From Sporothrix humicola (Eukaryota > Ascomycota > Sordariomycetes > Ophiostomatales > Ophiostomataceae), in NCBI GenBank assembly GCA_021396245.1, contig WNYE01000004.1:434001-498000 (forward strand): a stretch of 64,000 nt of DNA, given 5' to 3'. A program made the position numbers and the translations under genes. The notes below the pieces were generated by a model. It was not told the origin of the DNA. It saw only the letters and a list, made by a program, of their open reading frames with translations, and did not search any database. Each line of letters begins with the position of its first letter. The first letter of the stretch is position 1. Below, in pieces: positions 1 to 9,545 of this stretch.

Positions 1-1935
1 AAGTACACTTCGCCTACGACGTACTTGGGAGCTTCTAGCCCGTCCTTCCAAGTGCCCTTCCCGTGCGACTTGGTGGGGCAGTAGCCAACGGGAGCAAAGG
101 ACTGGACGACGAACAAGAAAAGGATTGCTTTTGTTGTTTTGCTTTTAGCAGTTCGCGACCAGGATGATTAAAATTCTTCATAAGAGTTTTACCGCCTTCT
201 GCATGTCGCCTAACATCTTAATAGATCTTAATAGATACGCAGGTACGGTACCTGAGATCGACGTAATCCCATCTAACCCAACGGCAGGCACCAAAGGGCC
301 CAAAGGACCGAAAAAGGAAAGTAGGGAACCAACGGCTAGAAAGGAATTGATTTGTCGTTGGCAAGAACGTTCGGTACATGACGGTTGAAACAAATAAATA
401 GACCAGCATTGGCGCCGAGAGCCTTGTTGAAGCTCCTTGGGGCCCAAGAGCACGCATGTACGCCGTTTCCGTTGGAAGTTTCAAAATAGAAAAGGCAAGA
501 GACAAGAAAAAAAATCTTTCAAAGGGGTCAGAAAGAGGCAGTCGCAACCGTGAAGCCAAGCCCTGCGAAAACAAAGCGGGCAAATGCGAGACGGGCTCGA
601 CAAGGGAGCTGCAGTCGTCTTTCCTTTCGTAGAATAAATATCTTATCTTAGCCCACGAGTGGCAGCGGGAGAAAGAACGAGCTTCAGGAAACATTCCTCG
701 AAAAGGAAGCAACCCGAGAAGTCGGTGGCGGTTTCCATCGCAATTTTTTTTTGTGATGGCTGCAATGTCCCTATCCTTCCCGACGACGCGGCTCTGAGGA
801 GTGGATACAGGAGGGTGTCCACGAGCCGTGGACCTGGCTTTCAGCAGCCCTTTTGCGAATTAGCCTCCATATTAGTAGTTTATTCTAGAAGCTCTAGATC
901 TCTTCACGCCTGTGAGATTTATTAGGCCAAGGTTTTAATTGAGCAAGGGCTTGGTCACGGTTGGTTCTTCTAACTGCTCTCATAACCATCTGTTTGAATA
1001 AGATAATTTCCCCCGAAATATTTCCGTGGTATGACAGGATATAAATAACAGCGGCAATAATACAGGCACTCTACGCCCCGGACCCGAATATCACCGGCCG
1101 GCAGGGTTCTTGAGCTCTTCGGGCTGGGTAGCTAACCGTGACTTACAATTCTATCCCATCATCACATGCATTATTTTGCACGGGAAGGCCCGGTCAATCA
1201 TCCAATAATTGCAGAGAATGCAAGAAGCTACCACTTGTCTTTGACGTCTGACATGCTAATTCATGGAATACAATAACCACAAACGACACGGGCCCTCGGT
1301 TCCTAACTTCTCCTCTTACTTCCGTGCCTTGATGCTGTTCGAAGTCTTCGAAAATGCCATAATACGTCAATGCCCCACAAGGCAAGAAATAACATCGTCA
1401 ATTTGCATCTTACGTTAAGCGGCTCACTTGGCACAGTGACTCGAGGCTTATGCTTTTGTAAGAAATTTACGTTATAAGATTGTCAAGAAAGACTTCAATA
1501 GCCAGCCTTTCTGGGCATGTTGAAAGCTGCTCCTATTGTTTAACGGCACGCCGATGAACTGGTGGGAAGTCGATTGCCAGCATTGTGGGGCTCAACGGCA
1601 TATGATCAGATCGCGCATTGGCAGCCAGGCCCACCAATAAACAGAAAACAAGGCCAGGAACATGTTGTCAATTGATTTAAATAATTTATTGTGAAATTCT
1701 TTGTTCTTTTGCGTCCTTTTGGGGCGTTTACTTGCCTGTTTGCTGCATGTTTTGGTACTGGTCCTGTTGGTGTAAGTGCACAGTGAGGTAACTGGCTAAA
1801 ACGTACTACGTCATGTCAGCGATTGGCTAAAAAGGTACGCCAACTAGGTACATCCAGATGGATGACATCATGACCAACGGGCTAGATGGAGCTTGCCATT
1901 GACTGTTGCAAAGCTGCTGAACGAAGGGAGGCGAA
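1..1935. other. Gene-free spacer
   Basis: I see no supportable gene here. All open frames are short, lack coding character and lack recognisable domains. The stretch is the upstream flank of the LEA-like gene plus unassigned sequence. A CCAAT-like element (GATTGG near 1820) lies close to the likely promoter at the right-hand end. Confidence 0.6.
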
Positions 1936-1944
1936 TATATAAAA
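1936..1944 (+). promoter_or_regulatory. TATA-like box of the LEA-like gene
   Basis: TATATAAAA lies 157 bases before the ATG at 2101. It is followed by an A/C-rich leader with few predicted structures, the arrangement expected for a strongly or stress-expressed fungal gene. Function is inferred from position and sequence only. Confidence 0.5.
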
Positions 1945-2100
1945 GAAGTCGAGCTCTCAATCGAACTGACAGGAGAGCTCAACTTAATCAAAACAACCAA
2001 AACATTATCAATTCGACCTCAATTCGAAATCACAATTCACAGCTTCACAACAACGTTTCCAATCATCCACAACACACACACCAAACTCATCATCATCAAC

Positions 2101-2653
2101 ATGTCGTTCCTTACTGAGATCACTTTCCGCCGCGTGGCTTCGGCTGCCCCGAGAATCTCGGCCACCACTTTTGCTCCCCGCGTCGCGGCCGCGTCCACCA
2201 TCCACAGCCGGCACCTGTCCAGCACAGCACCTCAGTACAAGACGGCCACCGAGGCCGCCAAGGACACCCTGAAGTCAGTCGACCGTGCCGTCTCCGACAA
2301 GCTCGTCGATGGCATCAACATTGGCTGTAAGTGATCATTCGAGGGCCTTATTTATCTTACTTCTTCACATACTAACTTTTGTAGCTGCCGTCGCCGGCAA
2401 GGTCAAGGAAGCCAGCAAGGATATTACCAGCGGCAAGGCCAAGGCCGACATCGAGTCCAAAGCCAAGTCGGCCAAGAGCGACTTTGAGTCCAAGGCGAAG
2501 CAGGCCAAGAGCGATTTCGACTCCAAGGCCGAAGAGTTCAAGCGCGATGCTTCGTCCAAGGCCGAGGAGCTGAAGCGCGGCGCCCAGCAGAAGACGCACG
2601 AGGCGGCCGACAAGACACAACAGGCCGCCGAGGATGTGAAGAAGTCGACGTAG
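2101..2653 (+). CDS. LEA-domain-like mitochondrial protein
   Basis: Two exons, 2101-2326 and 2385-2653, give 164 residues. The 58-base intron starts GTAAGT and has ACTAAC 14 bases before its TAG end. Residues 1 to about 45 are rich in Arg, Ser and Ala with no acidic residues except one Glu, which fits a mitochondrial presequence. Residues about 85-150 are repeats around KSDFESKAKQAK, with alternating Lys, Ala, Ser, Asp/Glu and periodic Phe, as in group 3 late embryogenesis abundant proteins and other amphipathic-helix desiccation or heat protectants. Such proteins are largely disordered until dried or membrane-bound. The family is assigned from repeat composition, so the physiological role (stress protection in the matrix) is inferred. 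The TATA box and leader fit inducible, strong expression. Confidence 0.8.
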
Positions 2654-3697
2654 GCAAAGCGCGAGGAGGGGAAGAAATTTGATCACAAGGGCGGTACTGT
2701 TTAAGCATAAGAAATCGGGTTTATTTCTTTTTGAGGGCGTTTGCATTGCATTTGCATCGATTTTCGTCGATTTTGCATCGAGGCTTGGCCTCCGAGTATG
2801 GATCATATGTACGATAAAATCAACAAAATGAAATTGTCGAAAAACTATCACAAGATCAATAAAATCTTCGCAAAGTGTTCGAGAGTCGGATATTGGGAGC
2901 AAGTAATGACCATGTTGTCTCACTTTGTTGGATGTAGCTAGCGATTCTGGTGCCATTCTGGTCGGGGAAGCTACTGGTGGCGATGACTGTAGGCTCGTGA
3001 TAGTTAGGAAGGTGCCCCTCCGTTCCTGGGCCGTCTCCACCCCTGGCTAATGGCTATTGACATCGTGCTACTTTATGTGGCATTTCACCCCGAAAAAGAA
3101 AGCATCACCGGGGCCGCACCTGCCAAGCACAGTCAATATTCGGAGAACACGGTCAGCCCACGCTCTTGCCCGCTGCGGCTGATTGCCTTTTGGCCTGTTT
3201 GGTCGTTCTTGCCTTTCTGGCCGTTCTGGACTTTGACAGGCAGGCGCAAATGGCAGACGAGCAGGTGACAAAAAACAGGAGTAAACAAGAAAAGAGGGAG
3301 CCGGCCGAGACGAGACATGAACCGGTGTGTAGTGGCCGAGTCGAGACAATAAGACAGGCTGACGACCCGCACAAGCTTGCTCTTTCCCAGCTACCACACA
3401 CACACCAAAAGACCATGGCGTGCTCCACCCTGCCAACGCTCTTGTTTCCCTCTTGCTTTCTTCATAAAGACAGCGAAGATCTCCTTTTCCATTCCAGCAT
3501 CTTTCTCTTTTAATTTTGACTCGGCATCATTTTTGCATCTCAACTCTGTTGGCTTTTTGCTTATCACAACCGCATCATTCTTTTGGCTTTGCATTTCAGT
3601 CTTTCACTGCATCAATACCCCAATACTACGACGTACATCCCGCCATCTTATCAGGTCCCCACTTTGATCGTGCATCTCGCATCCGACATCTGACATC
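2654..3697. other. Spacer between LEA-like and GH64 genes
   Basis: About 1 kb with no supportable gene. The right half is pyrimidine-rich with CT tracts (3400-3640), typical of a fungal core promoter and 5' leader for the GH64 gene. Short antisense frames here are by-products of the skewed composition. Confidence 0.5.
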
Positions 3698-4876
3698 ATG
3701 GCGCCCGAAAAACTTACCATCACCCTGCAGAACACCTCTCCCGACGAGATCTATGCCTATGTTAGCGGCATCGATATTGCAACAGGGTCGCGTGTCTTCA
3801 TCCAGGCCGATGGCCACACTCTCTACCACCCGGTCGACCCTGATCATGACCAGGCTGAGCTCAAGGCCGATGTGGCCATCAAACTCGGTACCAACATGGC
3901 CAAGACCGAGGTCGTGATTCCGCGGATTGCCGGCGGCCGCATCTGGTTCAGCCGTGGCCAAAAGCTCAAGTTCCTGCTCAACCGGTCGTATAACGCCCAG
4001 GCCGGTGCAGCGCTGGTCGAGCCCTCGGTCCTCAACAGATCGGATCCCAACGCGGGCATCGACTTTACGTTTTGCGAGTTCACATTCAATGCGGAACAGC
4101 TCTATGCCAATATTTCGTACGTGGACTACGTCTCTCGCCTGCCCATTGCCCTGACGCTGCAGAGTTCTGGCGGCAACAGGGAGGTGCAGCATGTGTCTGG
4201 TATGCGTGCCGATGCGTTTAACGCGGTCTGCAACGAGCTGCGTGCTCAGGCCAAGCGCGATGGCCGGCCATGGGACAAGCTGATTGTGCCGCACCCCAAC
4301 AAAACTAATGAGGCAATCCGGGTGCTCAATCCCTCGCACGCTGATGAAAGAGAGGCGAGCTTCGCGGGCTATTACGAGCCTTACGTCGACAAGGTGTGGC
4401 AGTTCTTCTCCCGTTCTGGAGGCAAGAAGCTGGGCATCAACACACAAAACACCCCCGGCGTCGTCCACGGCAGTATCGATAACGAGATGCTCATCTTCGA
4501 CGCTGACAAGTTCCCCAAGCCGACAACTAAGGATATCTTTGGCTGCAACACGGGTACTTTCGTTACGGGCGGTAACGCATTGCGCAACGCCGTCATCCCC
4601 CGTTTGGCGGCCGGCTTCAACCGCACCACGCTTCTCACGGAAGCGATCCAGCCCACGCCTGACGCGAGCACCTTTTACAAGGCTGACCCAACGAACCATT
4701 ATTGCCGCATTGTCCATGCCGCCAACCTCGATGGCAAGGGCTACGGATTTGCATATGATGACGTGCAGGCAGATGGTGCTCCCGACCAGAGCGGCAAGAC
4801 CAATGCTGGGGACCCGCATCTGTTCCTGGTGGCAGTTGGCGGATACAACGTGTACGCGGGTGACCGGTTGCCCTAG
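3698..4876 (+). CDS. GH64 endo-beta-1,3-glucanase-like protein
   Basis: An intronless gene of 392 residues matching glycoside hydrolase family 64 (laminaripentaose-producing beta-1,3-glucanases with a thaumatin-like fold). An N-terminal beta-barrel half (residues 1-120) contains the family-like stretch GGRIWFSRGQKLKFLL at 79-94. In CEFTFN..SYVDYV, Glu127 and Asp143 are 16 residues apart, the spacing of the catalytic acid/base pair known for this family. The C-terminal half runs to a typical FLVAVGGYNVY end. The expected substrate is beta-1,3-glucan, either the fungus's own wall or that of a rival. No signal peptide is visible, which is odd for a wall-active enzyme: the first residues (MAPEKLTITLQ) already belong to the fold. 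It could be secreted non-classically, act inside the cell, or have an upstream exon that I cannot see. The frame stays open after the stop codon (see next entry). Confidence 0.85.
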   Translation: MAPEKLTITLQNTSPDEIYAYVSGIDIATGSRVFIQADGHTLYHPVDPDHDQAELKADVAIKLGTNMAKTEVVIPRIAGGRIWFSRGQKLKFLLNRSYNAQAGAALVEPSVLNRSDPNAGIDFTFCEFTFNAEQLYANISYVDYVSRLPIALTLQSSGGNREVQHVSGMRADAFNAVCNELRAQAKRDGRPWDKLIVPHPNKTNEAIRVLNPSHADEREASFAGYYEPYVDKVWQFFSRSGGKKLGINTQNTPGVVHGSIDNEMLIFDADKFPKPTTKDIFGCNTGTFVTGGNALRNAVIPRLAAGFNRTTLLTEAIQPTPDASTFYKADPTNHYCRIVHAANLDGKGYGFAYDDVQADGAPDQSGKTNAGDPHLFLVAVGGYNVYAGDRLP

Positions 4877-5056
4877 GGTGTCGACAAGGACCCGTCAGAA
4901 CTCCTGAGGCCGTTGCGTACTCCGGATGTTCGTCTTGTCCCACCAGAAAATTCCACATCGGGACAAGAAGGCTGTGATTCGCCTGGCGCCACTGTCAAAG
5001 GCACGGAGAATGGAAAAGGGAAGGGAAAAAAGACGGTACGATGGGCAGGGCAATGG

Positions 5057-5740
5057 ATGGGGAAGGGAAAAGAGAAGGAGAAGGGAAATGACAAGGGGAA
5101 GGGGAAGGAACGAGAGGAACCTTGTGGGCCGGAGCAGCAGACGAGCGCAGTCGATGGGAAGGATGACACTTCGGAAAGCGACGGCATCTGGGATAAGATC
5201 TCTGATAATAAAAAATACAAGGCCAGGGAACTTCGAACTTCTCAAGCGACTCAAGCACCCCAAGTCACTCTACCACCTCTAATAATACCTCAATCAGCCA
5301 ACTCTCTTGCTCAAGACTCTCAAGCCCCCTCCCAAGAGAACCCCTCCCAAGAGAATGGACAGCAAGCCCAGCAAGCCCAGCAATCCGCTGAACAGCCCGT
5401 CCAACGGGTTTCAGAGCAACCTAGCCAGCAGACCAGCAATCAATCTGGTCGACAGACCCTTCCACAAGGGGCAGGCCAGCAGCCGAACCAAAGCGTTGTT
5501 ATGCAGGTCAGTACAAACGGCCGTGAACAGAGCCCTGATGAGGTGGACCAAGGATGCGGCTTTTGCCAGTTGCTGCAGGAGTGCATGCAATTTTGTATGA
5601 AGGGCAACGACAACCCACAGCCGCAACAGACTGGCCGAGGGATTCACTGGTACAGGCCGCACCGGGCAGAAATGCCTCCGGCGGCGAAGGCTCAATTCGA
5701 CAACATATACGCTGATTTTACAAACAATCAGAGGCGTTAG
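5057..5740 (+). CDS. Doubtful Gln/Lys-rich hypothetical protein
   Basis: The first ATG in a long open frame is at 5057 and would give 227 residues. The frame itself is open from directly after the GH64 TAG (4874-4876) and has the same phase. The predicted protein has a Lys/Gly/Glu-rich start, a Gln/Ser/Pro-rich middle and a Cys-bearing end (GCGFCQLLQECMQFC, then an IHWYRPHR stretch). I recognise no family. Codons are mixed and less GC-rich at third positions than in neighbouring genes, and the antisense frames are also partly open because the DNA is low in complexity. It could be a real lineage-specific gene, an extension of GH64 by readthrough or splicing, or chance. Confidence 0.25.
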   Translation: MGKGKEKEKGNDKGKGKEREEPCGPEQQTSAVDGKDDTSESDGIWDKISDNKKYKARELRTSQATQAPQVTLPPLIIPQSANSLAQDSQAPSQENPSQENGQQAQQAQQSAEQPVQRVSEQPSQQTSNQSGRQTLPQGAGQQPNQSVVMQVSTNGREQSPDEVDQGCGFCQLLQECMQFCMKGNDNPQPQQTGRGIHWYRPHRAEMPPAAKAQFDNIYADFTNNQRR

Positions 5741-5958
5741 ACAGTATTCCACATCCTCGACATTGTAATAGAATAAAAAGTATTAATTATCATAATTATA
5801 AATAATCAACTACACGAAAACAAAAACAAGGCGAACCATATATCAGTCTTTGGCTCGCACTATAGGTATTTCATAAAAGCATCACAGCCTGCCACCCATC
5901 GTATCTCCCCTTCTTTTCCGGGTCTTCGTCTCCAATATTTCGTCAGAAGCATCAAGGC

Positions 5959-6516
5959 CTACTGCTTCTTACCGCCACCAAAAAGGCCGCCAACGGCACC
6001 GCCCACCGACTTGACGCCACTGCCAAGGGCCCCCGCAGCGCTCTTGCCACCGTTGGCCACGGCCTCAGCGCCGTTAGCGACGGGCTGCGGCGTCATGTTC
6101 GAAACGCTCGAGGGCACGTAGCCGCCCTGGTCGTCTTTGCCGTTGCGCTCCGCCCGGTTCACGCCCTCCCGCGACGCCCAGTCGCCTACCGGCTGCGCAA
6201 GCCCGCCCTGCCCCAGCTGCCCCGCCACCAGCCCGTTGACGCCGTCCTGCAGCGTGTCCACCTGCTTGATGCCCGTCACCTTTGTCTTGGCGAGTGTGTC
6301 CTCGGTCGCGTAGCTGGCCTTGTTGTGCCGCGTAAAGTAGCGCAGGTACAGATCCTCGGCCCACGGGACCCAACTCTCGTACAGGTCGTTGTACTTGTCG
6401 TAGGCGGCGCCAGACCACGTCTTTTGGTCGGGGTTGTTGTTGTTGTTGTTCTGGTTGTGGTCATTCGAGGCCGACGACCGAGGCGACGACGGAGGAGAAG
6501 TGTGTGTGTCGGACAT
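5959..6516 (-). CDS. Conserved fungal protein of unknown function
   Basis: One exon, 185 residues. The start is the ATG at 6516, the first in the frame. Residues 1-32 are disordered (Ser/Pro-rich, then an Asn run encoded by a GTT/AAC microsatellite). Residues about 35-75 form a compact Trp/Tyr-rich block (YNDLYESWVPWAEDLYLRYF) that looks like an amphipathic helix. A stretch reading KVTGIKQVDTLQDGVNGLV follows, then a Gly/Ala-rich tail ending LFGGGKKQ. I recall similar uncharacterised proteins in other filamentous ascomycetes but cannot attach a function. No signal peptide or clear membrane helix is seen. The Gly-rich tail with terminal lysines could contact membranes or nucleic acid, but that is speculation. 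Confidence 0.75.
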   Translation of the reverse strand: MSDTHTSPPSSPRSSASNDHNQNNNNNNPDQKTWSGAAYDKYNDLYESWVPWAEDLYLRYFTRHNKASYATEDTLAKTKVTGIKQVDTLQDGVNGLVAGQLGQGGLAQPVGDWASREGVNRAERNGKDDQGGYVPSSVSNMTPQPVANGAEAVANGGKSAAGALGSGVKSVGGAVGGLFGGGKKQ

Positions 6517-7699
6517 TGTGTATATTTGGTTGGAGTGTGTTTCGTGTAGAAAGTGTTCACTGAGTAGGATTTTGTCTAACTGTGTAAGACTTGTTCAACA
6601 GATGATAAAATTGATAAAATCAGAGGTGCAGTGAGGATCTCTTTTGTGATCGACTCTTTACTTCTTGCCTTGCAACACCACGTTTTTATATCCAAAACGA
6701 TTTACCACGTTTCCCTCCAGGACCCTGCAATCCTGGCTTCCTACTTTTGCTCATTCTTACGTCGTTACATCAAACAATTGCGTCGCCCTGTGGCGAGTTT
6801 TTGCTGGCAAAGAATTGTTTACTCTTGCTTGTCTGGAGCAGGTTATCGATATTGGTGGGGAGATCGACGATTTGGCTGCCTTCGACGTCATTTTTGTGTA
6901 TTCTTCCCCCCCAAAAGTGGCCTGTAATTGCATCCTGGCACCACCACGTAGCCCCATGCAATCGCTGTAAGTGAAGTCATCCCACCATCCACACCTTTTC
7001 GATTCTTAACCGTTAACTGGGCGAATTATTATTGCCAGCACAACTTTCAGCAAATGAAGTGCTGAGCTCTGAATAAAAGGTGTGGCCAAGAGCGGTCTTG
7101 GTGGCCTTGTCAAACCTCCTCACCTTGATTTTCGAATGTAACCCTCTTTTCTGCATCTTTACCTTTTTCGATCCATGCTTGCGTCAAAGCAAAAAGAAAG
7201 GCTAGAGGGTTCCCTCATCTCAGCCTTAGGTCATCCGAGAACCGAGATCTGAGAATGAACATTCTGGAAAGACGATTGCGACACGCCACATTGTAAAAGT
7301 GTTGGTTTTGTCCTACACTTTGGACAAAAGAGACTAATTTTGCCAGTGTGCGGACGTGCCTTTTTTACACAAATGTTTTATCAGAAGCCTTTGTGCCAAG
7401 TCATGAAGAAATAGAAAAAATAAATTGCCAGAATGTACCAAAATGTGCCAAAATGCTTAAAAACGCCCCAAGACAGATAAAACGCGGAAAAAAGAAAGTA
7501 AAAATGAAGCCGTTTCCTGCGCCGGTACAAATATGATTTCGGTTTTTGTGTAGACCCAGTTTTATCCGTTGCGTCATAAATGCTAAACTTGTAAATGCCA
7601 TAATAAATGCCGATGTAAGAAGAATAAACGAAAGATGGTCGTTGAAGCGTTTGGGTATTCGCAGAAAATATAAAAGAGGAAATGAAGAAGAAGATGTGT
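6517..7699. other. Spacer, no gene seen
   Basis: About 1.2 kb between the start of the small conserved gene and the end of the SRR1-domain gene. It is A/T-rich with no recognisable coding frame. The left end should carry the promoter of the minus-strand 185-residue gene; the right end carries the 3' flank of the SRR1 gene. Confidence 0.5.
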
Positions 7700-9545
7700 T
7701 CATGTCGATGCCGGTTGGCACAAAAGCGTGCGATGCAGGCGCTGGAAAAGCGAGGCGCTCCAGCTGGCCTGGTCGTCGCTCATCGGAGGAGGCGTGGGCG
7801 GCCGCACCATGGGCGATGTCCGCACATACAGCGCCACGCCGTCAACGGTGCCAAAGTTGTGAGGATCGCGTGGAAAGTCAAACTCGGCATAGTCTGCCTC
7901 GATCATCTGCTTCACACGCGACGATGCAGGATCCGACCAGCCGCCCATGTCGTCCACGAGGGGCGACGAGGACCGTGCGCCCGATTTTGCCTTTGTCCCT
8001 GCACCAGCGCTTGCACCTGCAGCGCCATCATCCACGATGCGACCCCAGATCATCGCGGCTGGGCGCGCAATGTCGGTCACAATCTGGCGCACAGGCACGC
8101 TCGGCGCGACGGAAATCACGACGCTCGTCTCGTCCACAGCCAAGAACCCGTATGGGTCTTCAAGCACAGAAATCCCTTCCATCGCGAGAACGGTCCGGTC
8201 GGCCGCGTCGTAGGCAGGATCCTGCGCAAAGCAGTCGACTTTAATCGGCTGTGCCGCTTTGCGGCCCCTGGATGCTGATGCTGGTGTCGAGGTCTTTGCG
8301 TCCTCAATTTCGAGGTCAATTTCCGAGTCGGTCTCTGAGTCGGTGTCTGAAAGGGGGCTCGTGTCAAGATCTGCGCCCGCTTGGATTTTTTCGAGAACGT
8401 CTCGCACGGTCAGGACCATAGCGTGCTGCACCGCGTGGCGCGCACTGCCACCCTCACGTTCTTCCGTCATGGATGAGCACGCGAAGGCGACAACCTTGCG
8501 GACGACAGCCCGGCCACGTGGCACAAGCTGCGGTGCAAGGCTCGCATACAGTGTCTCGCGGAGTTGGTGACAGGCCTCGCTTGCCTCCCATTCTTGCCGA
8601 TGCCGCTGGAAAGTAACTTGCAATTCGTCGACGCCCATTCGTGCTCGTGGTGGCGGTGCCTTTGTTGGTGCTGTGTCTGCTGTTGAAAAAGACATGGACG
8701 CGAGATCGCTCGCCAATTCTGCGACTGTGCTGCTGCCGCTGGAGCTGATCGTGCCGCTGGCGTCACGGTACCGAGCCTCTTGAATGTGGCTTATGCGGAG
8801 AGGCAGAAATGCCCTTGCTGGGTCATACCGTCGAATGTGCCACAAGGCATTGCCTGTGAGCTTTTCAATGGTCCAGTAGTCGACCTGGGGTTTCACGCTG
8901 CACAGAGACAAAGACGTTAGCAAGAGCATGTTTTGCCGTGGGGAGCACAAGCAGGGAATATGACGAGAAAAGGGAGCATGGGTCGCGAACGACATGCATC
9001 TCCGACAGGCATCTCCGACATGCACCTCGTCTCTCCATACGCCAAAGGACACAAATAACGCACTTTACCAGGACAATGTCGGGGTGCACAGCAGTGGCCG
9101 TCACTGCCCCCGACTGTGTGGTTAACCGCACACGACGGCCGTCCATGCCGCAGACGGTAATGGCCGCGTTCTTTTCTCCGGACCGAACGCCAGCGTGGTG
9201 GTCGAGCTGCAGGCCCAGCTGGCGAAGTGCCTCACGCGTAAAAAGAGGGACGCCTGCGTCGTAGAGAGCCATCACTCGGTTGGCCATGGCAGCCATCTCG
9301 GCACGGCGCTGTTTCAGTTCAGCAAACTCGTCGACGTCCGAGTCGTTGTTGCTGCCGGACTTGTCGGATCCGCTGTCATGTTGTTTGCTGGATTTCGTGT
9401 TTGCTGGTGCATCTTGCACTATTGTTGATGCGTTTGTGAGAGTGGTCATTGCTCCCAATGTCGTCGAGGATGTCGAACGCGAGAGCGTGCATTGCGACGG
9501 CGACAGACGGTCTGGAGACCGCCTTCGCGGTGCAAGACAGCCCAT
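7700..9545 (-). CDS. SRR1-like domain protein
   Basis: Two exons on the minus strand, 9545-9064 and 8897-7700, give about 559 residues. The 166-base intron has donor GTGCGT, branch-like GCTAAC and acceptor GTGCAG, and the join restores one frame (IVLVNVKPQVDYW). The C-terminal third is the SRR1-like domain: VVRKVVAFACSSM, an Ala/His-rich helix (ARHAVQHAMVLTVRDVL), CFAQDPAYDAADR, GISVLEDPYGFLAVDE and VPVRQIVTDIARPAMIW-like segments. The family includes plant SRR1 (light and clock signalling) and yeast Ber1 (benomyl resistance); its biochemistry is unclear. An acidic Ser/Asp/Glu stretch interrupts the domain. The start is uncertain: ATGs at 9545 or 9449 fit, and the sequence upstream is purine-rich leader. 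An alternative join (donor 9068, acceptor 8885) also keeps frame but ignores the first AG after the branch point. Confidence 0.8.

Noticed and set aside
3626..4819. A 397-codon open frame antisense to the GH64 gene
   Set aside because: It mirrors the sense gene's codon use and has no recognisable fold. The sense strand carries the family motifs.
4826..4873. A 48-base in-phase intron that would remove the GH64 stop
   Set aside because: The donor GTGGCA is weak, there is no branch point, and the segment is shorter than all other introns here; it also encodes the family's normal C-terminus.
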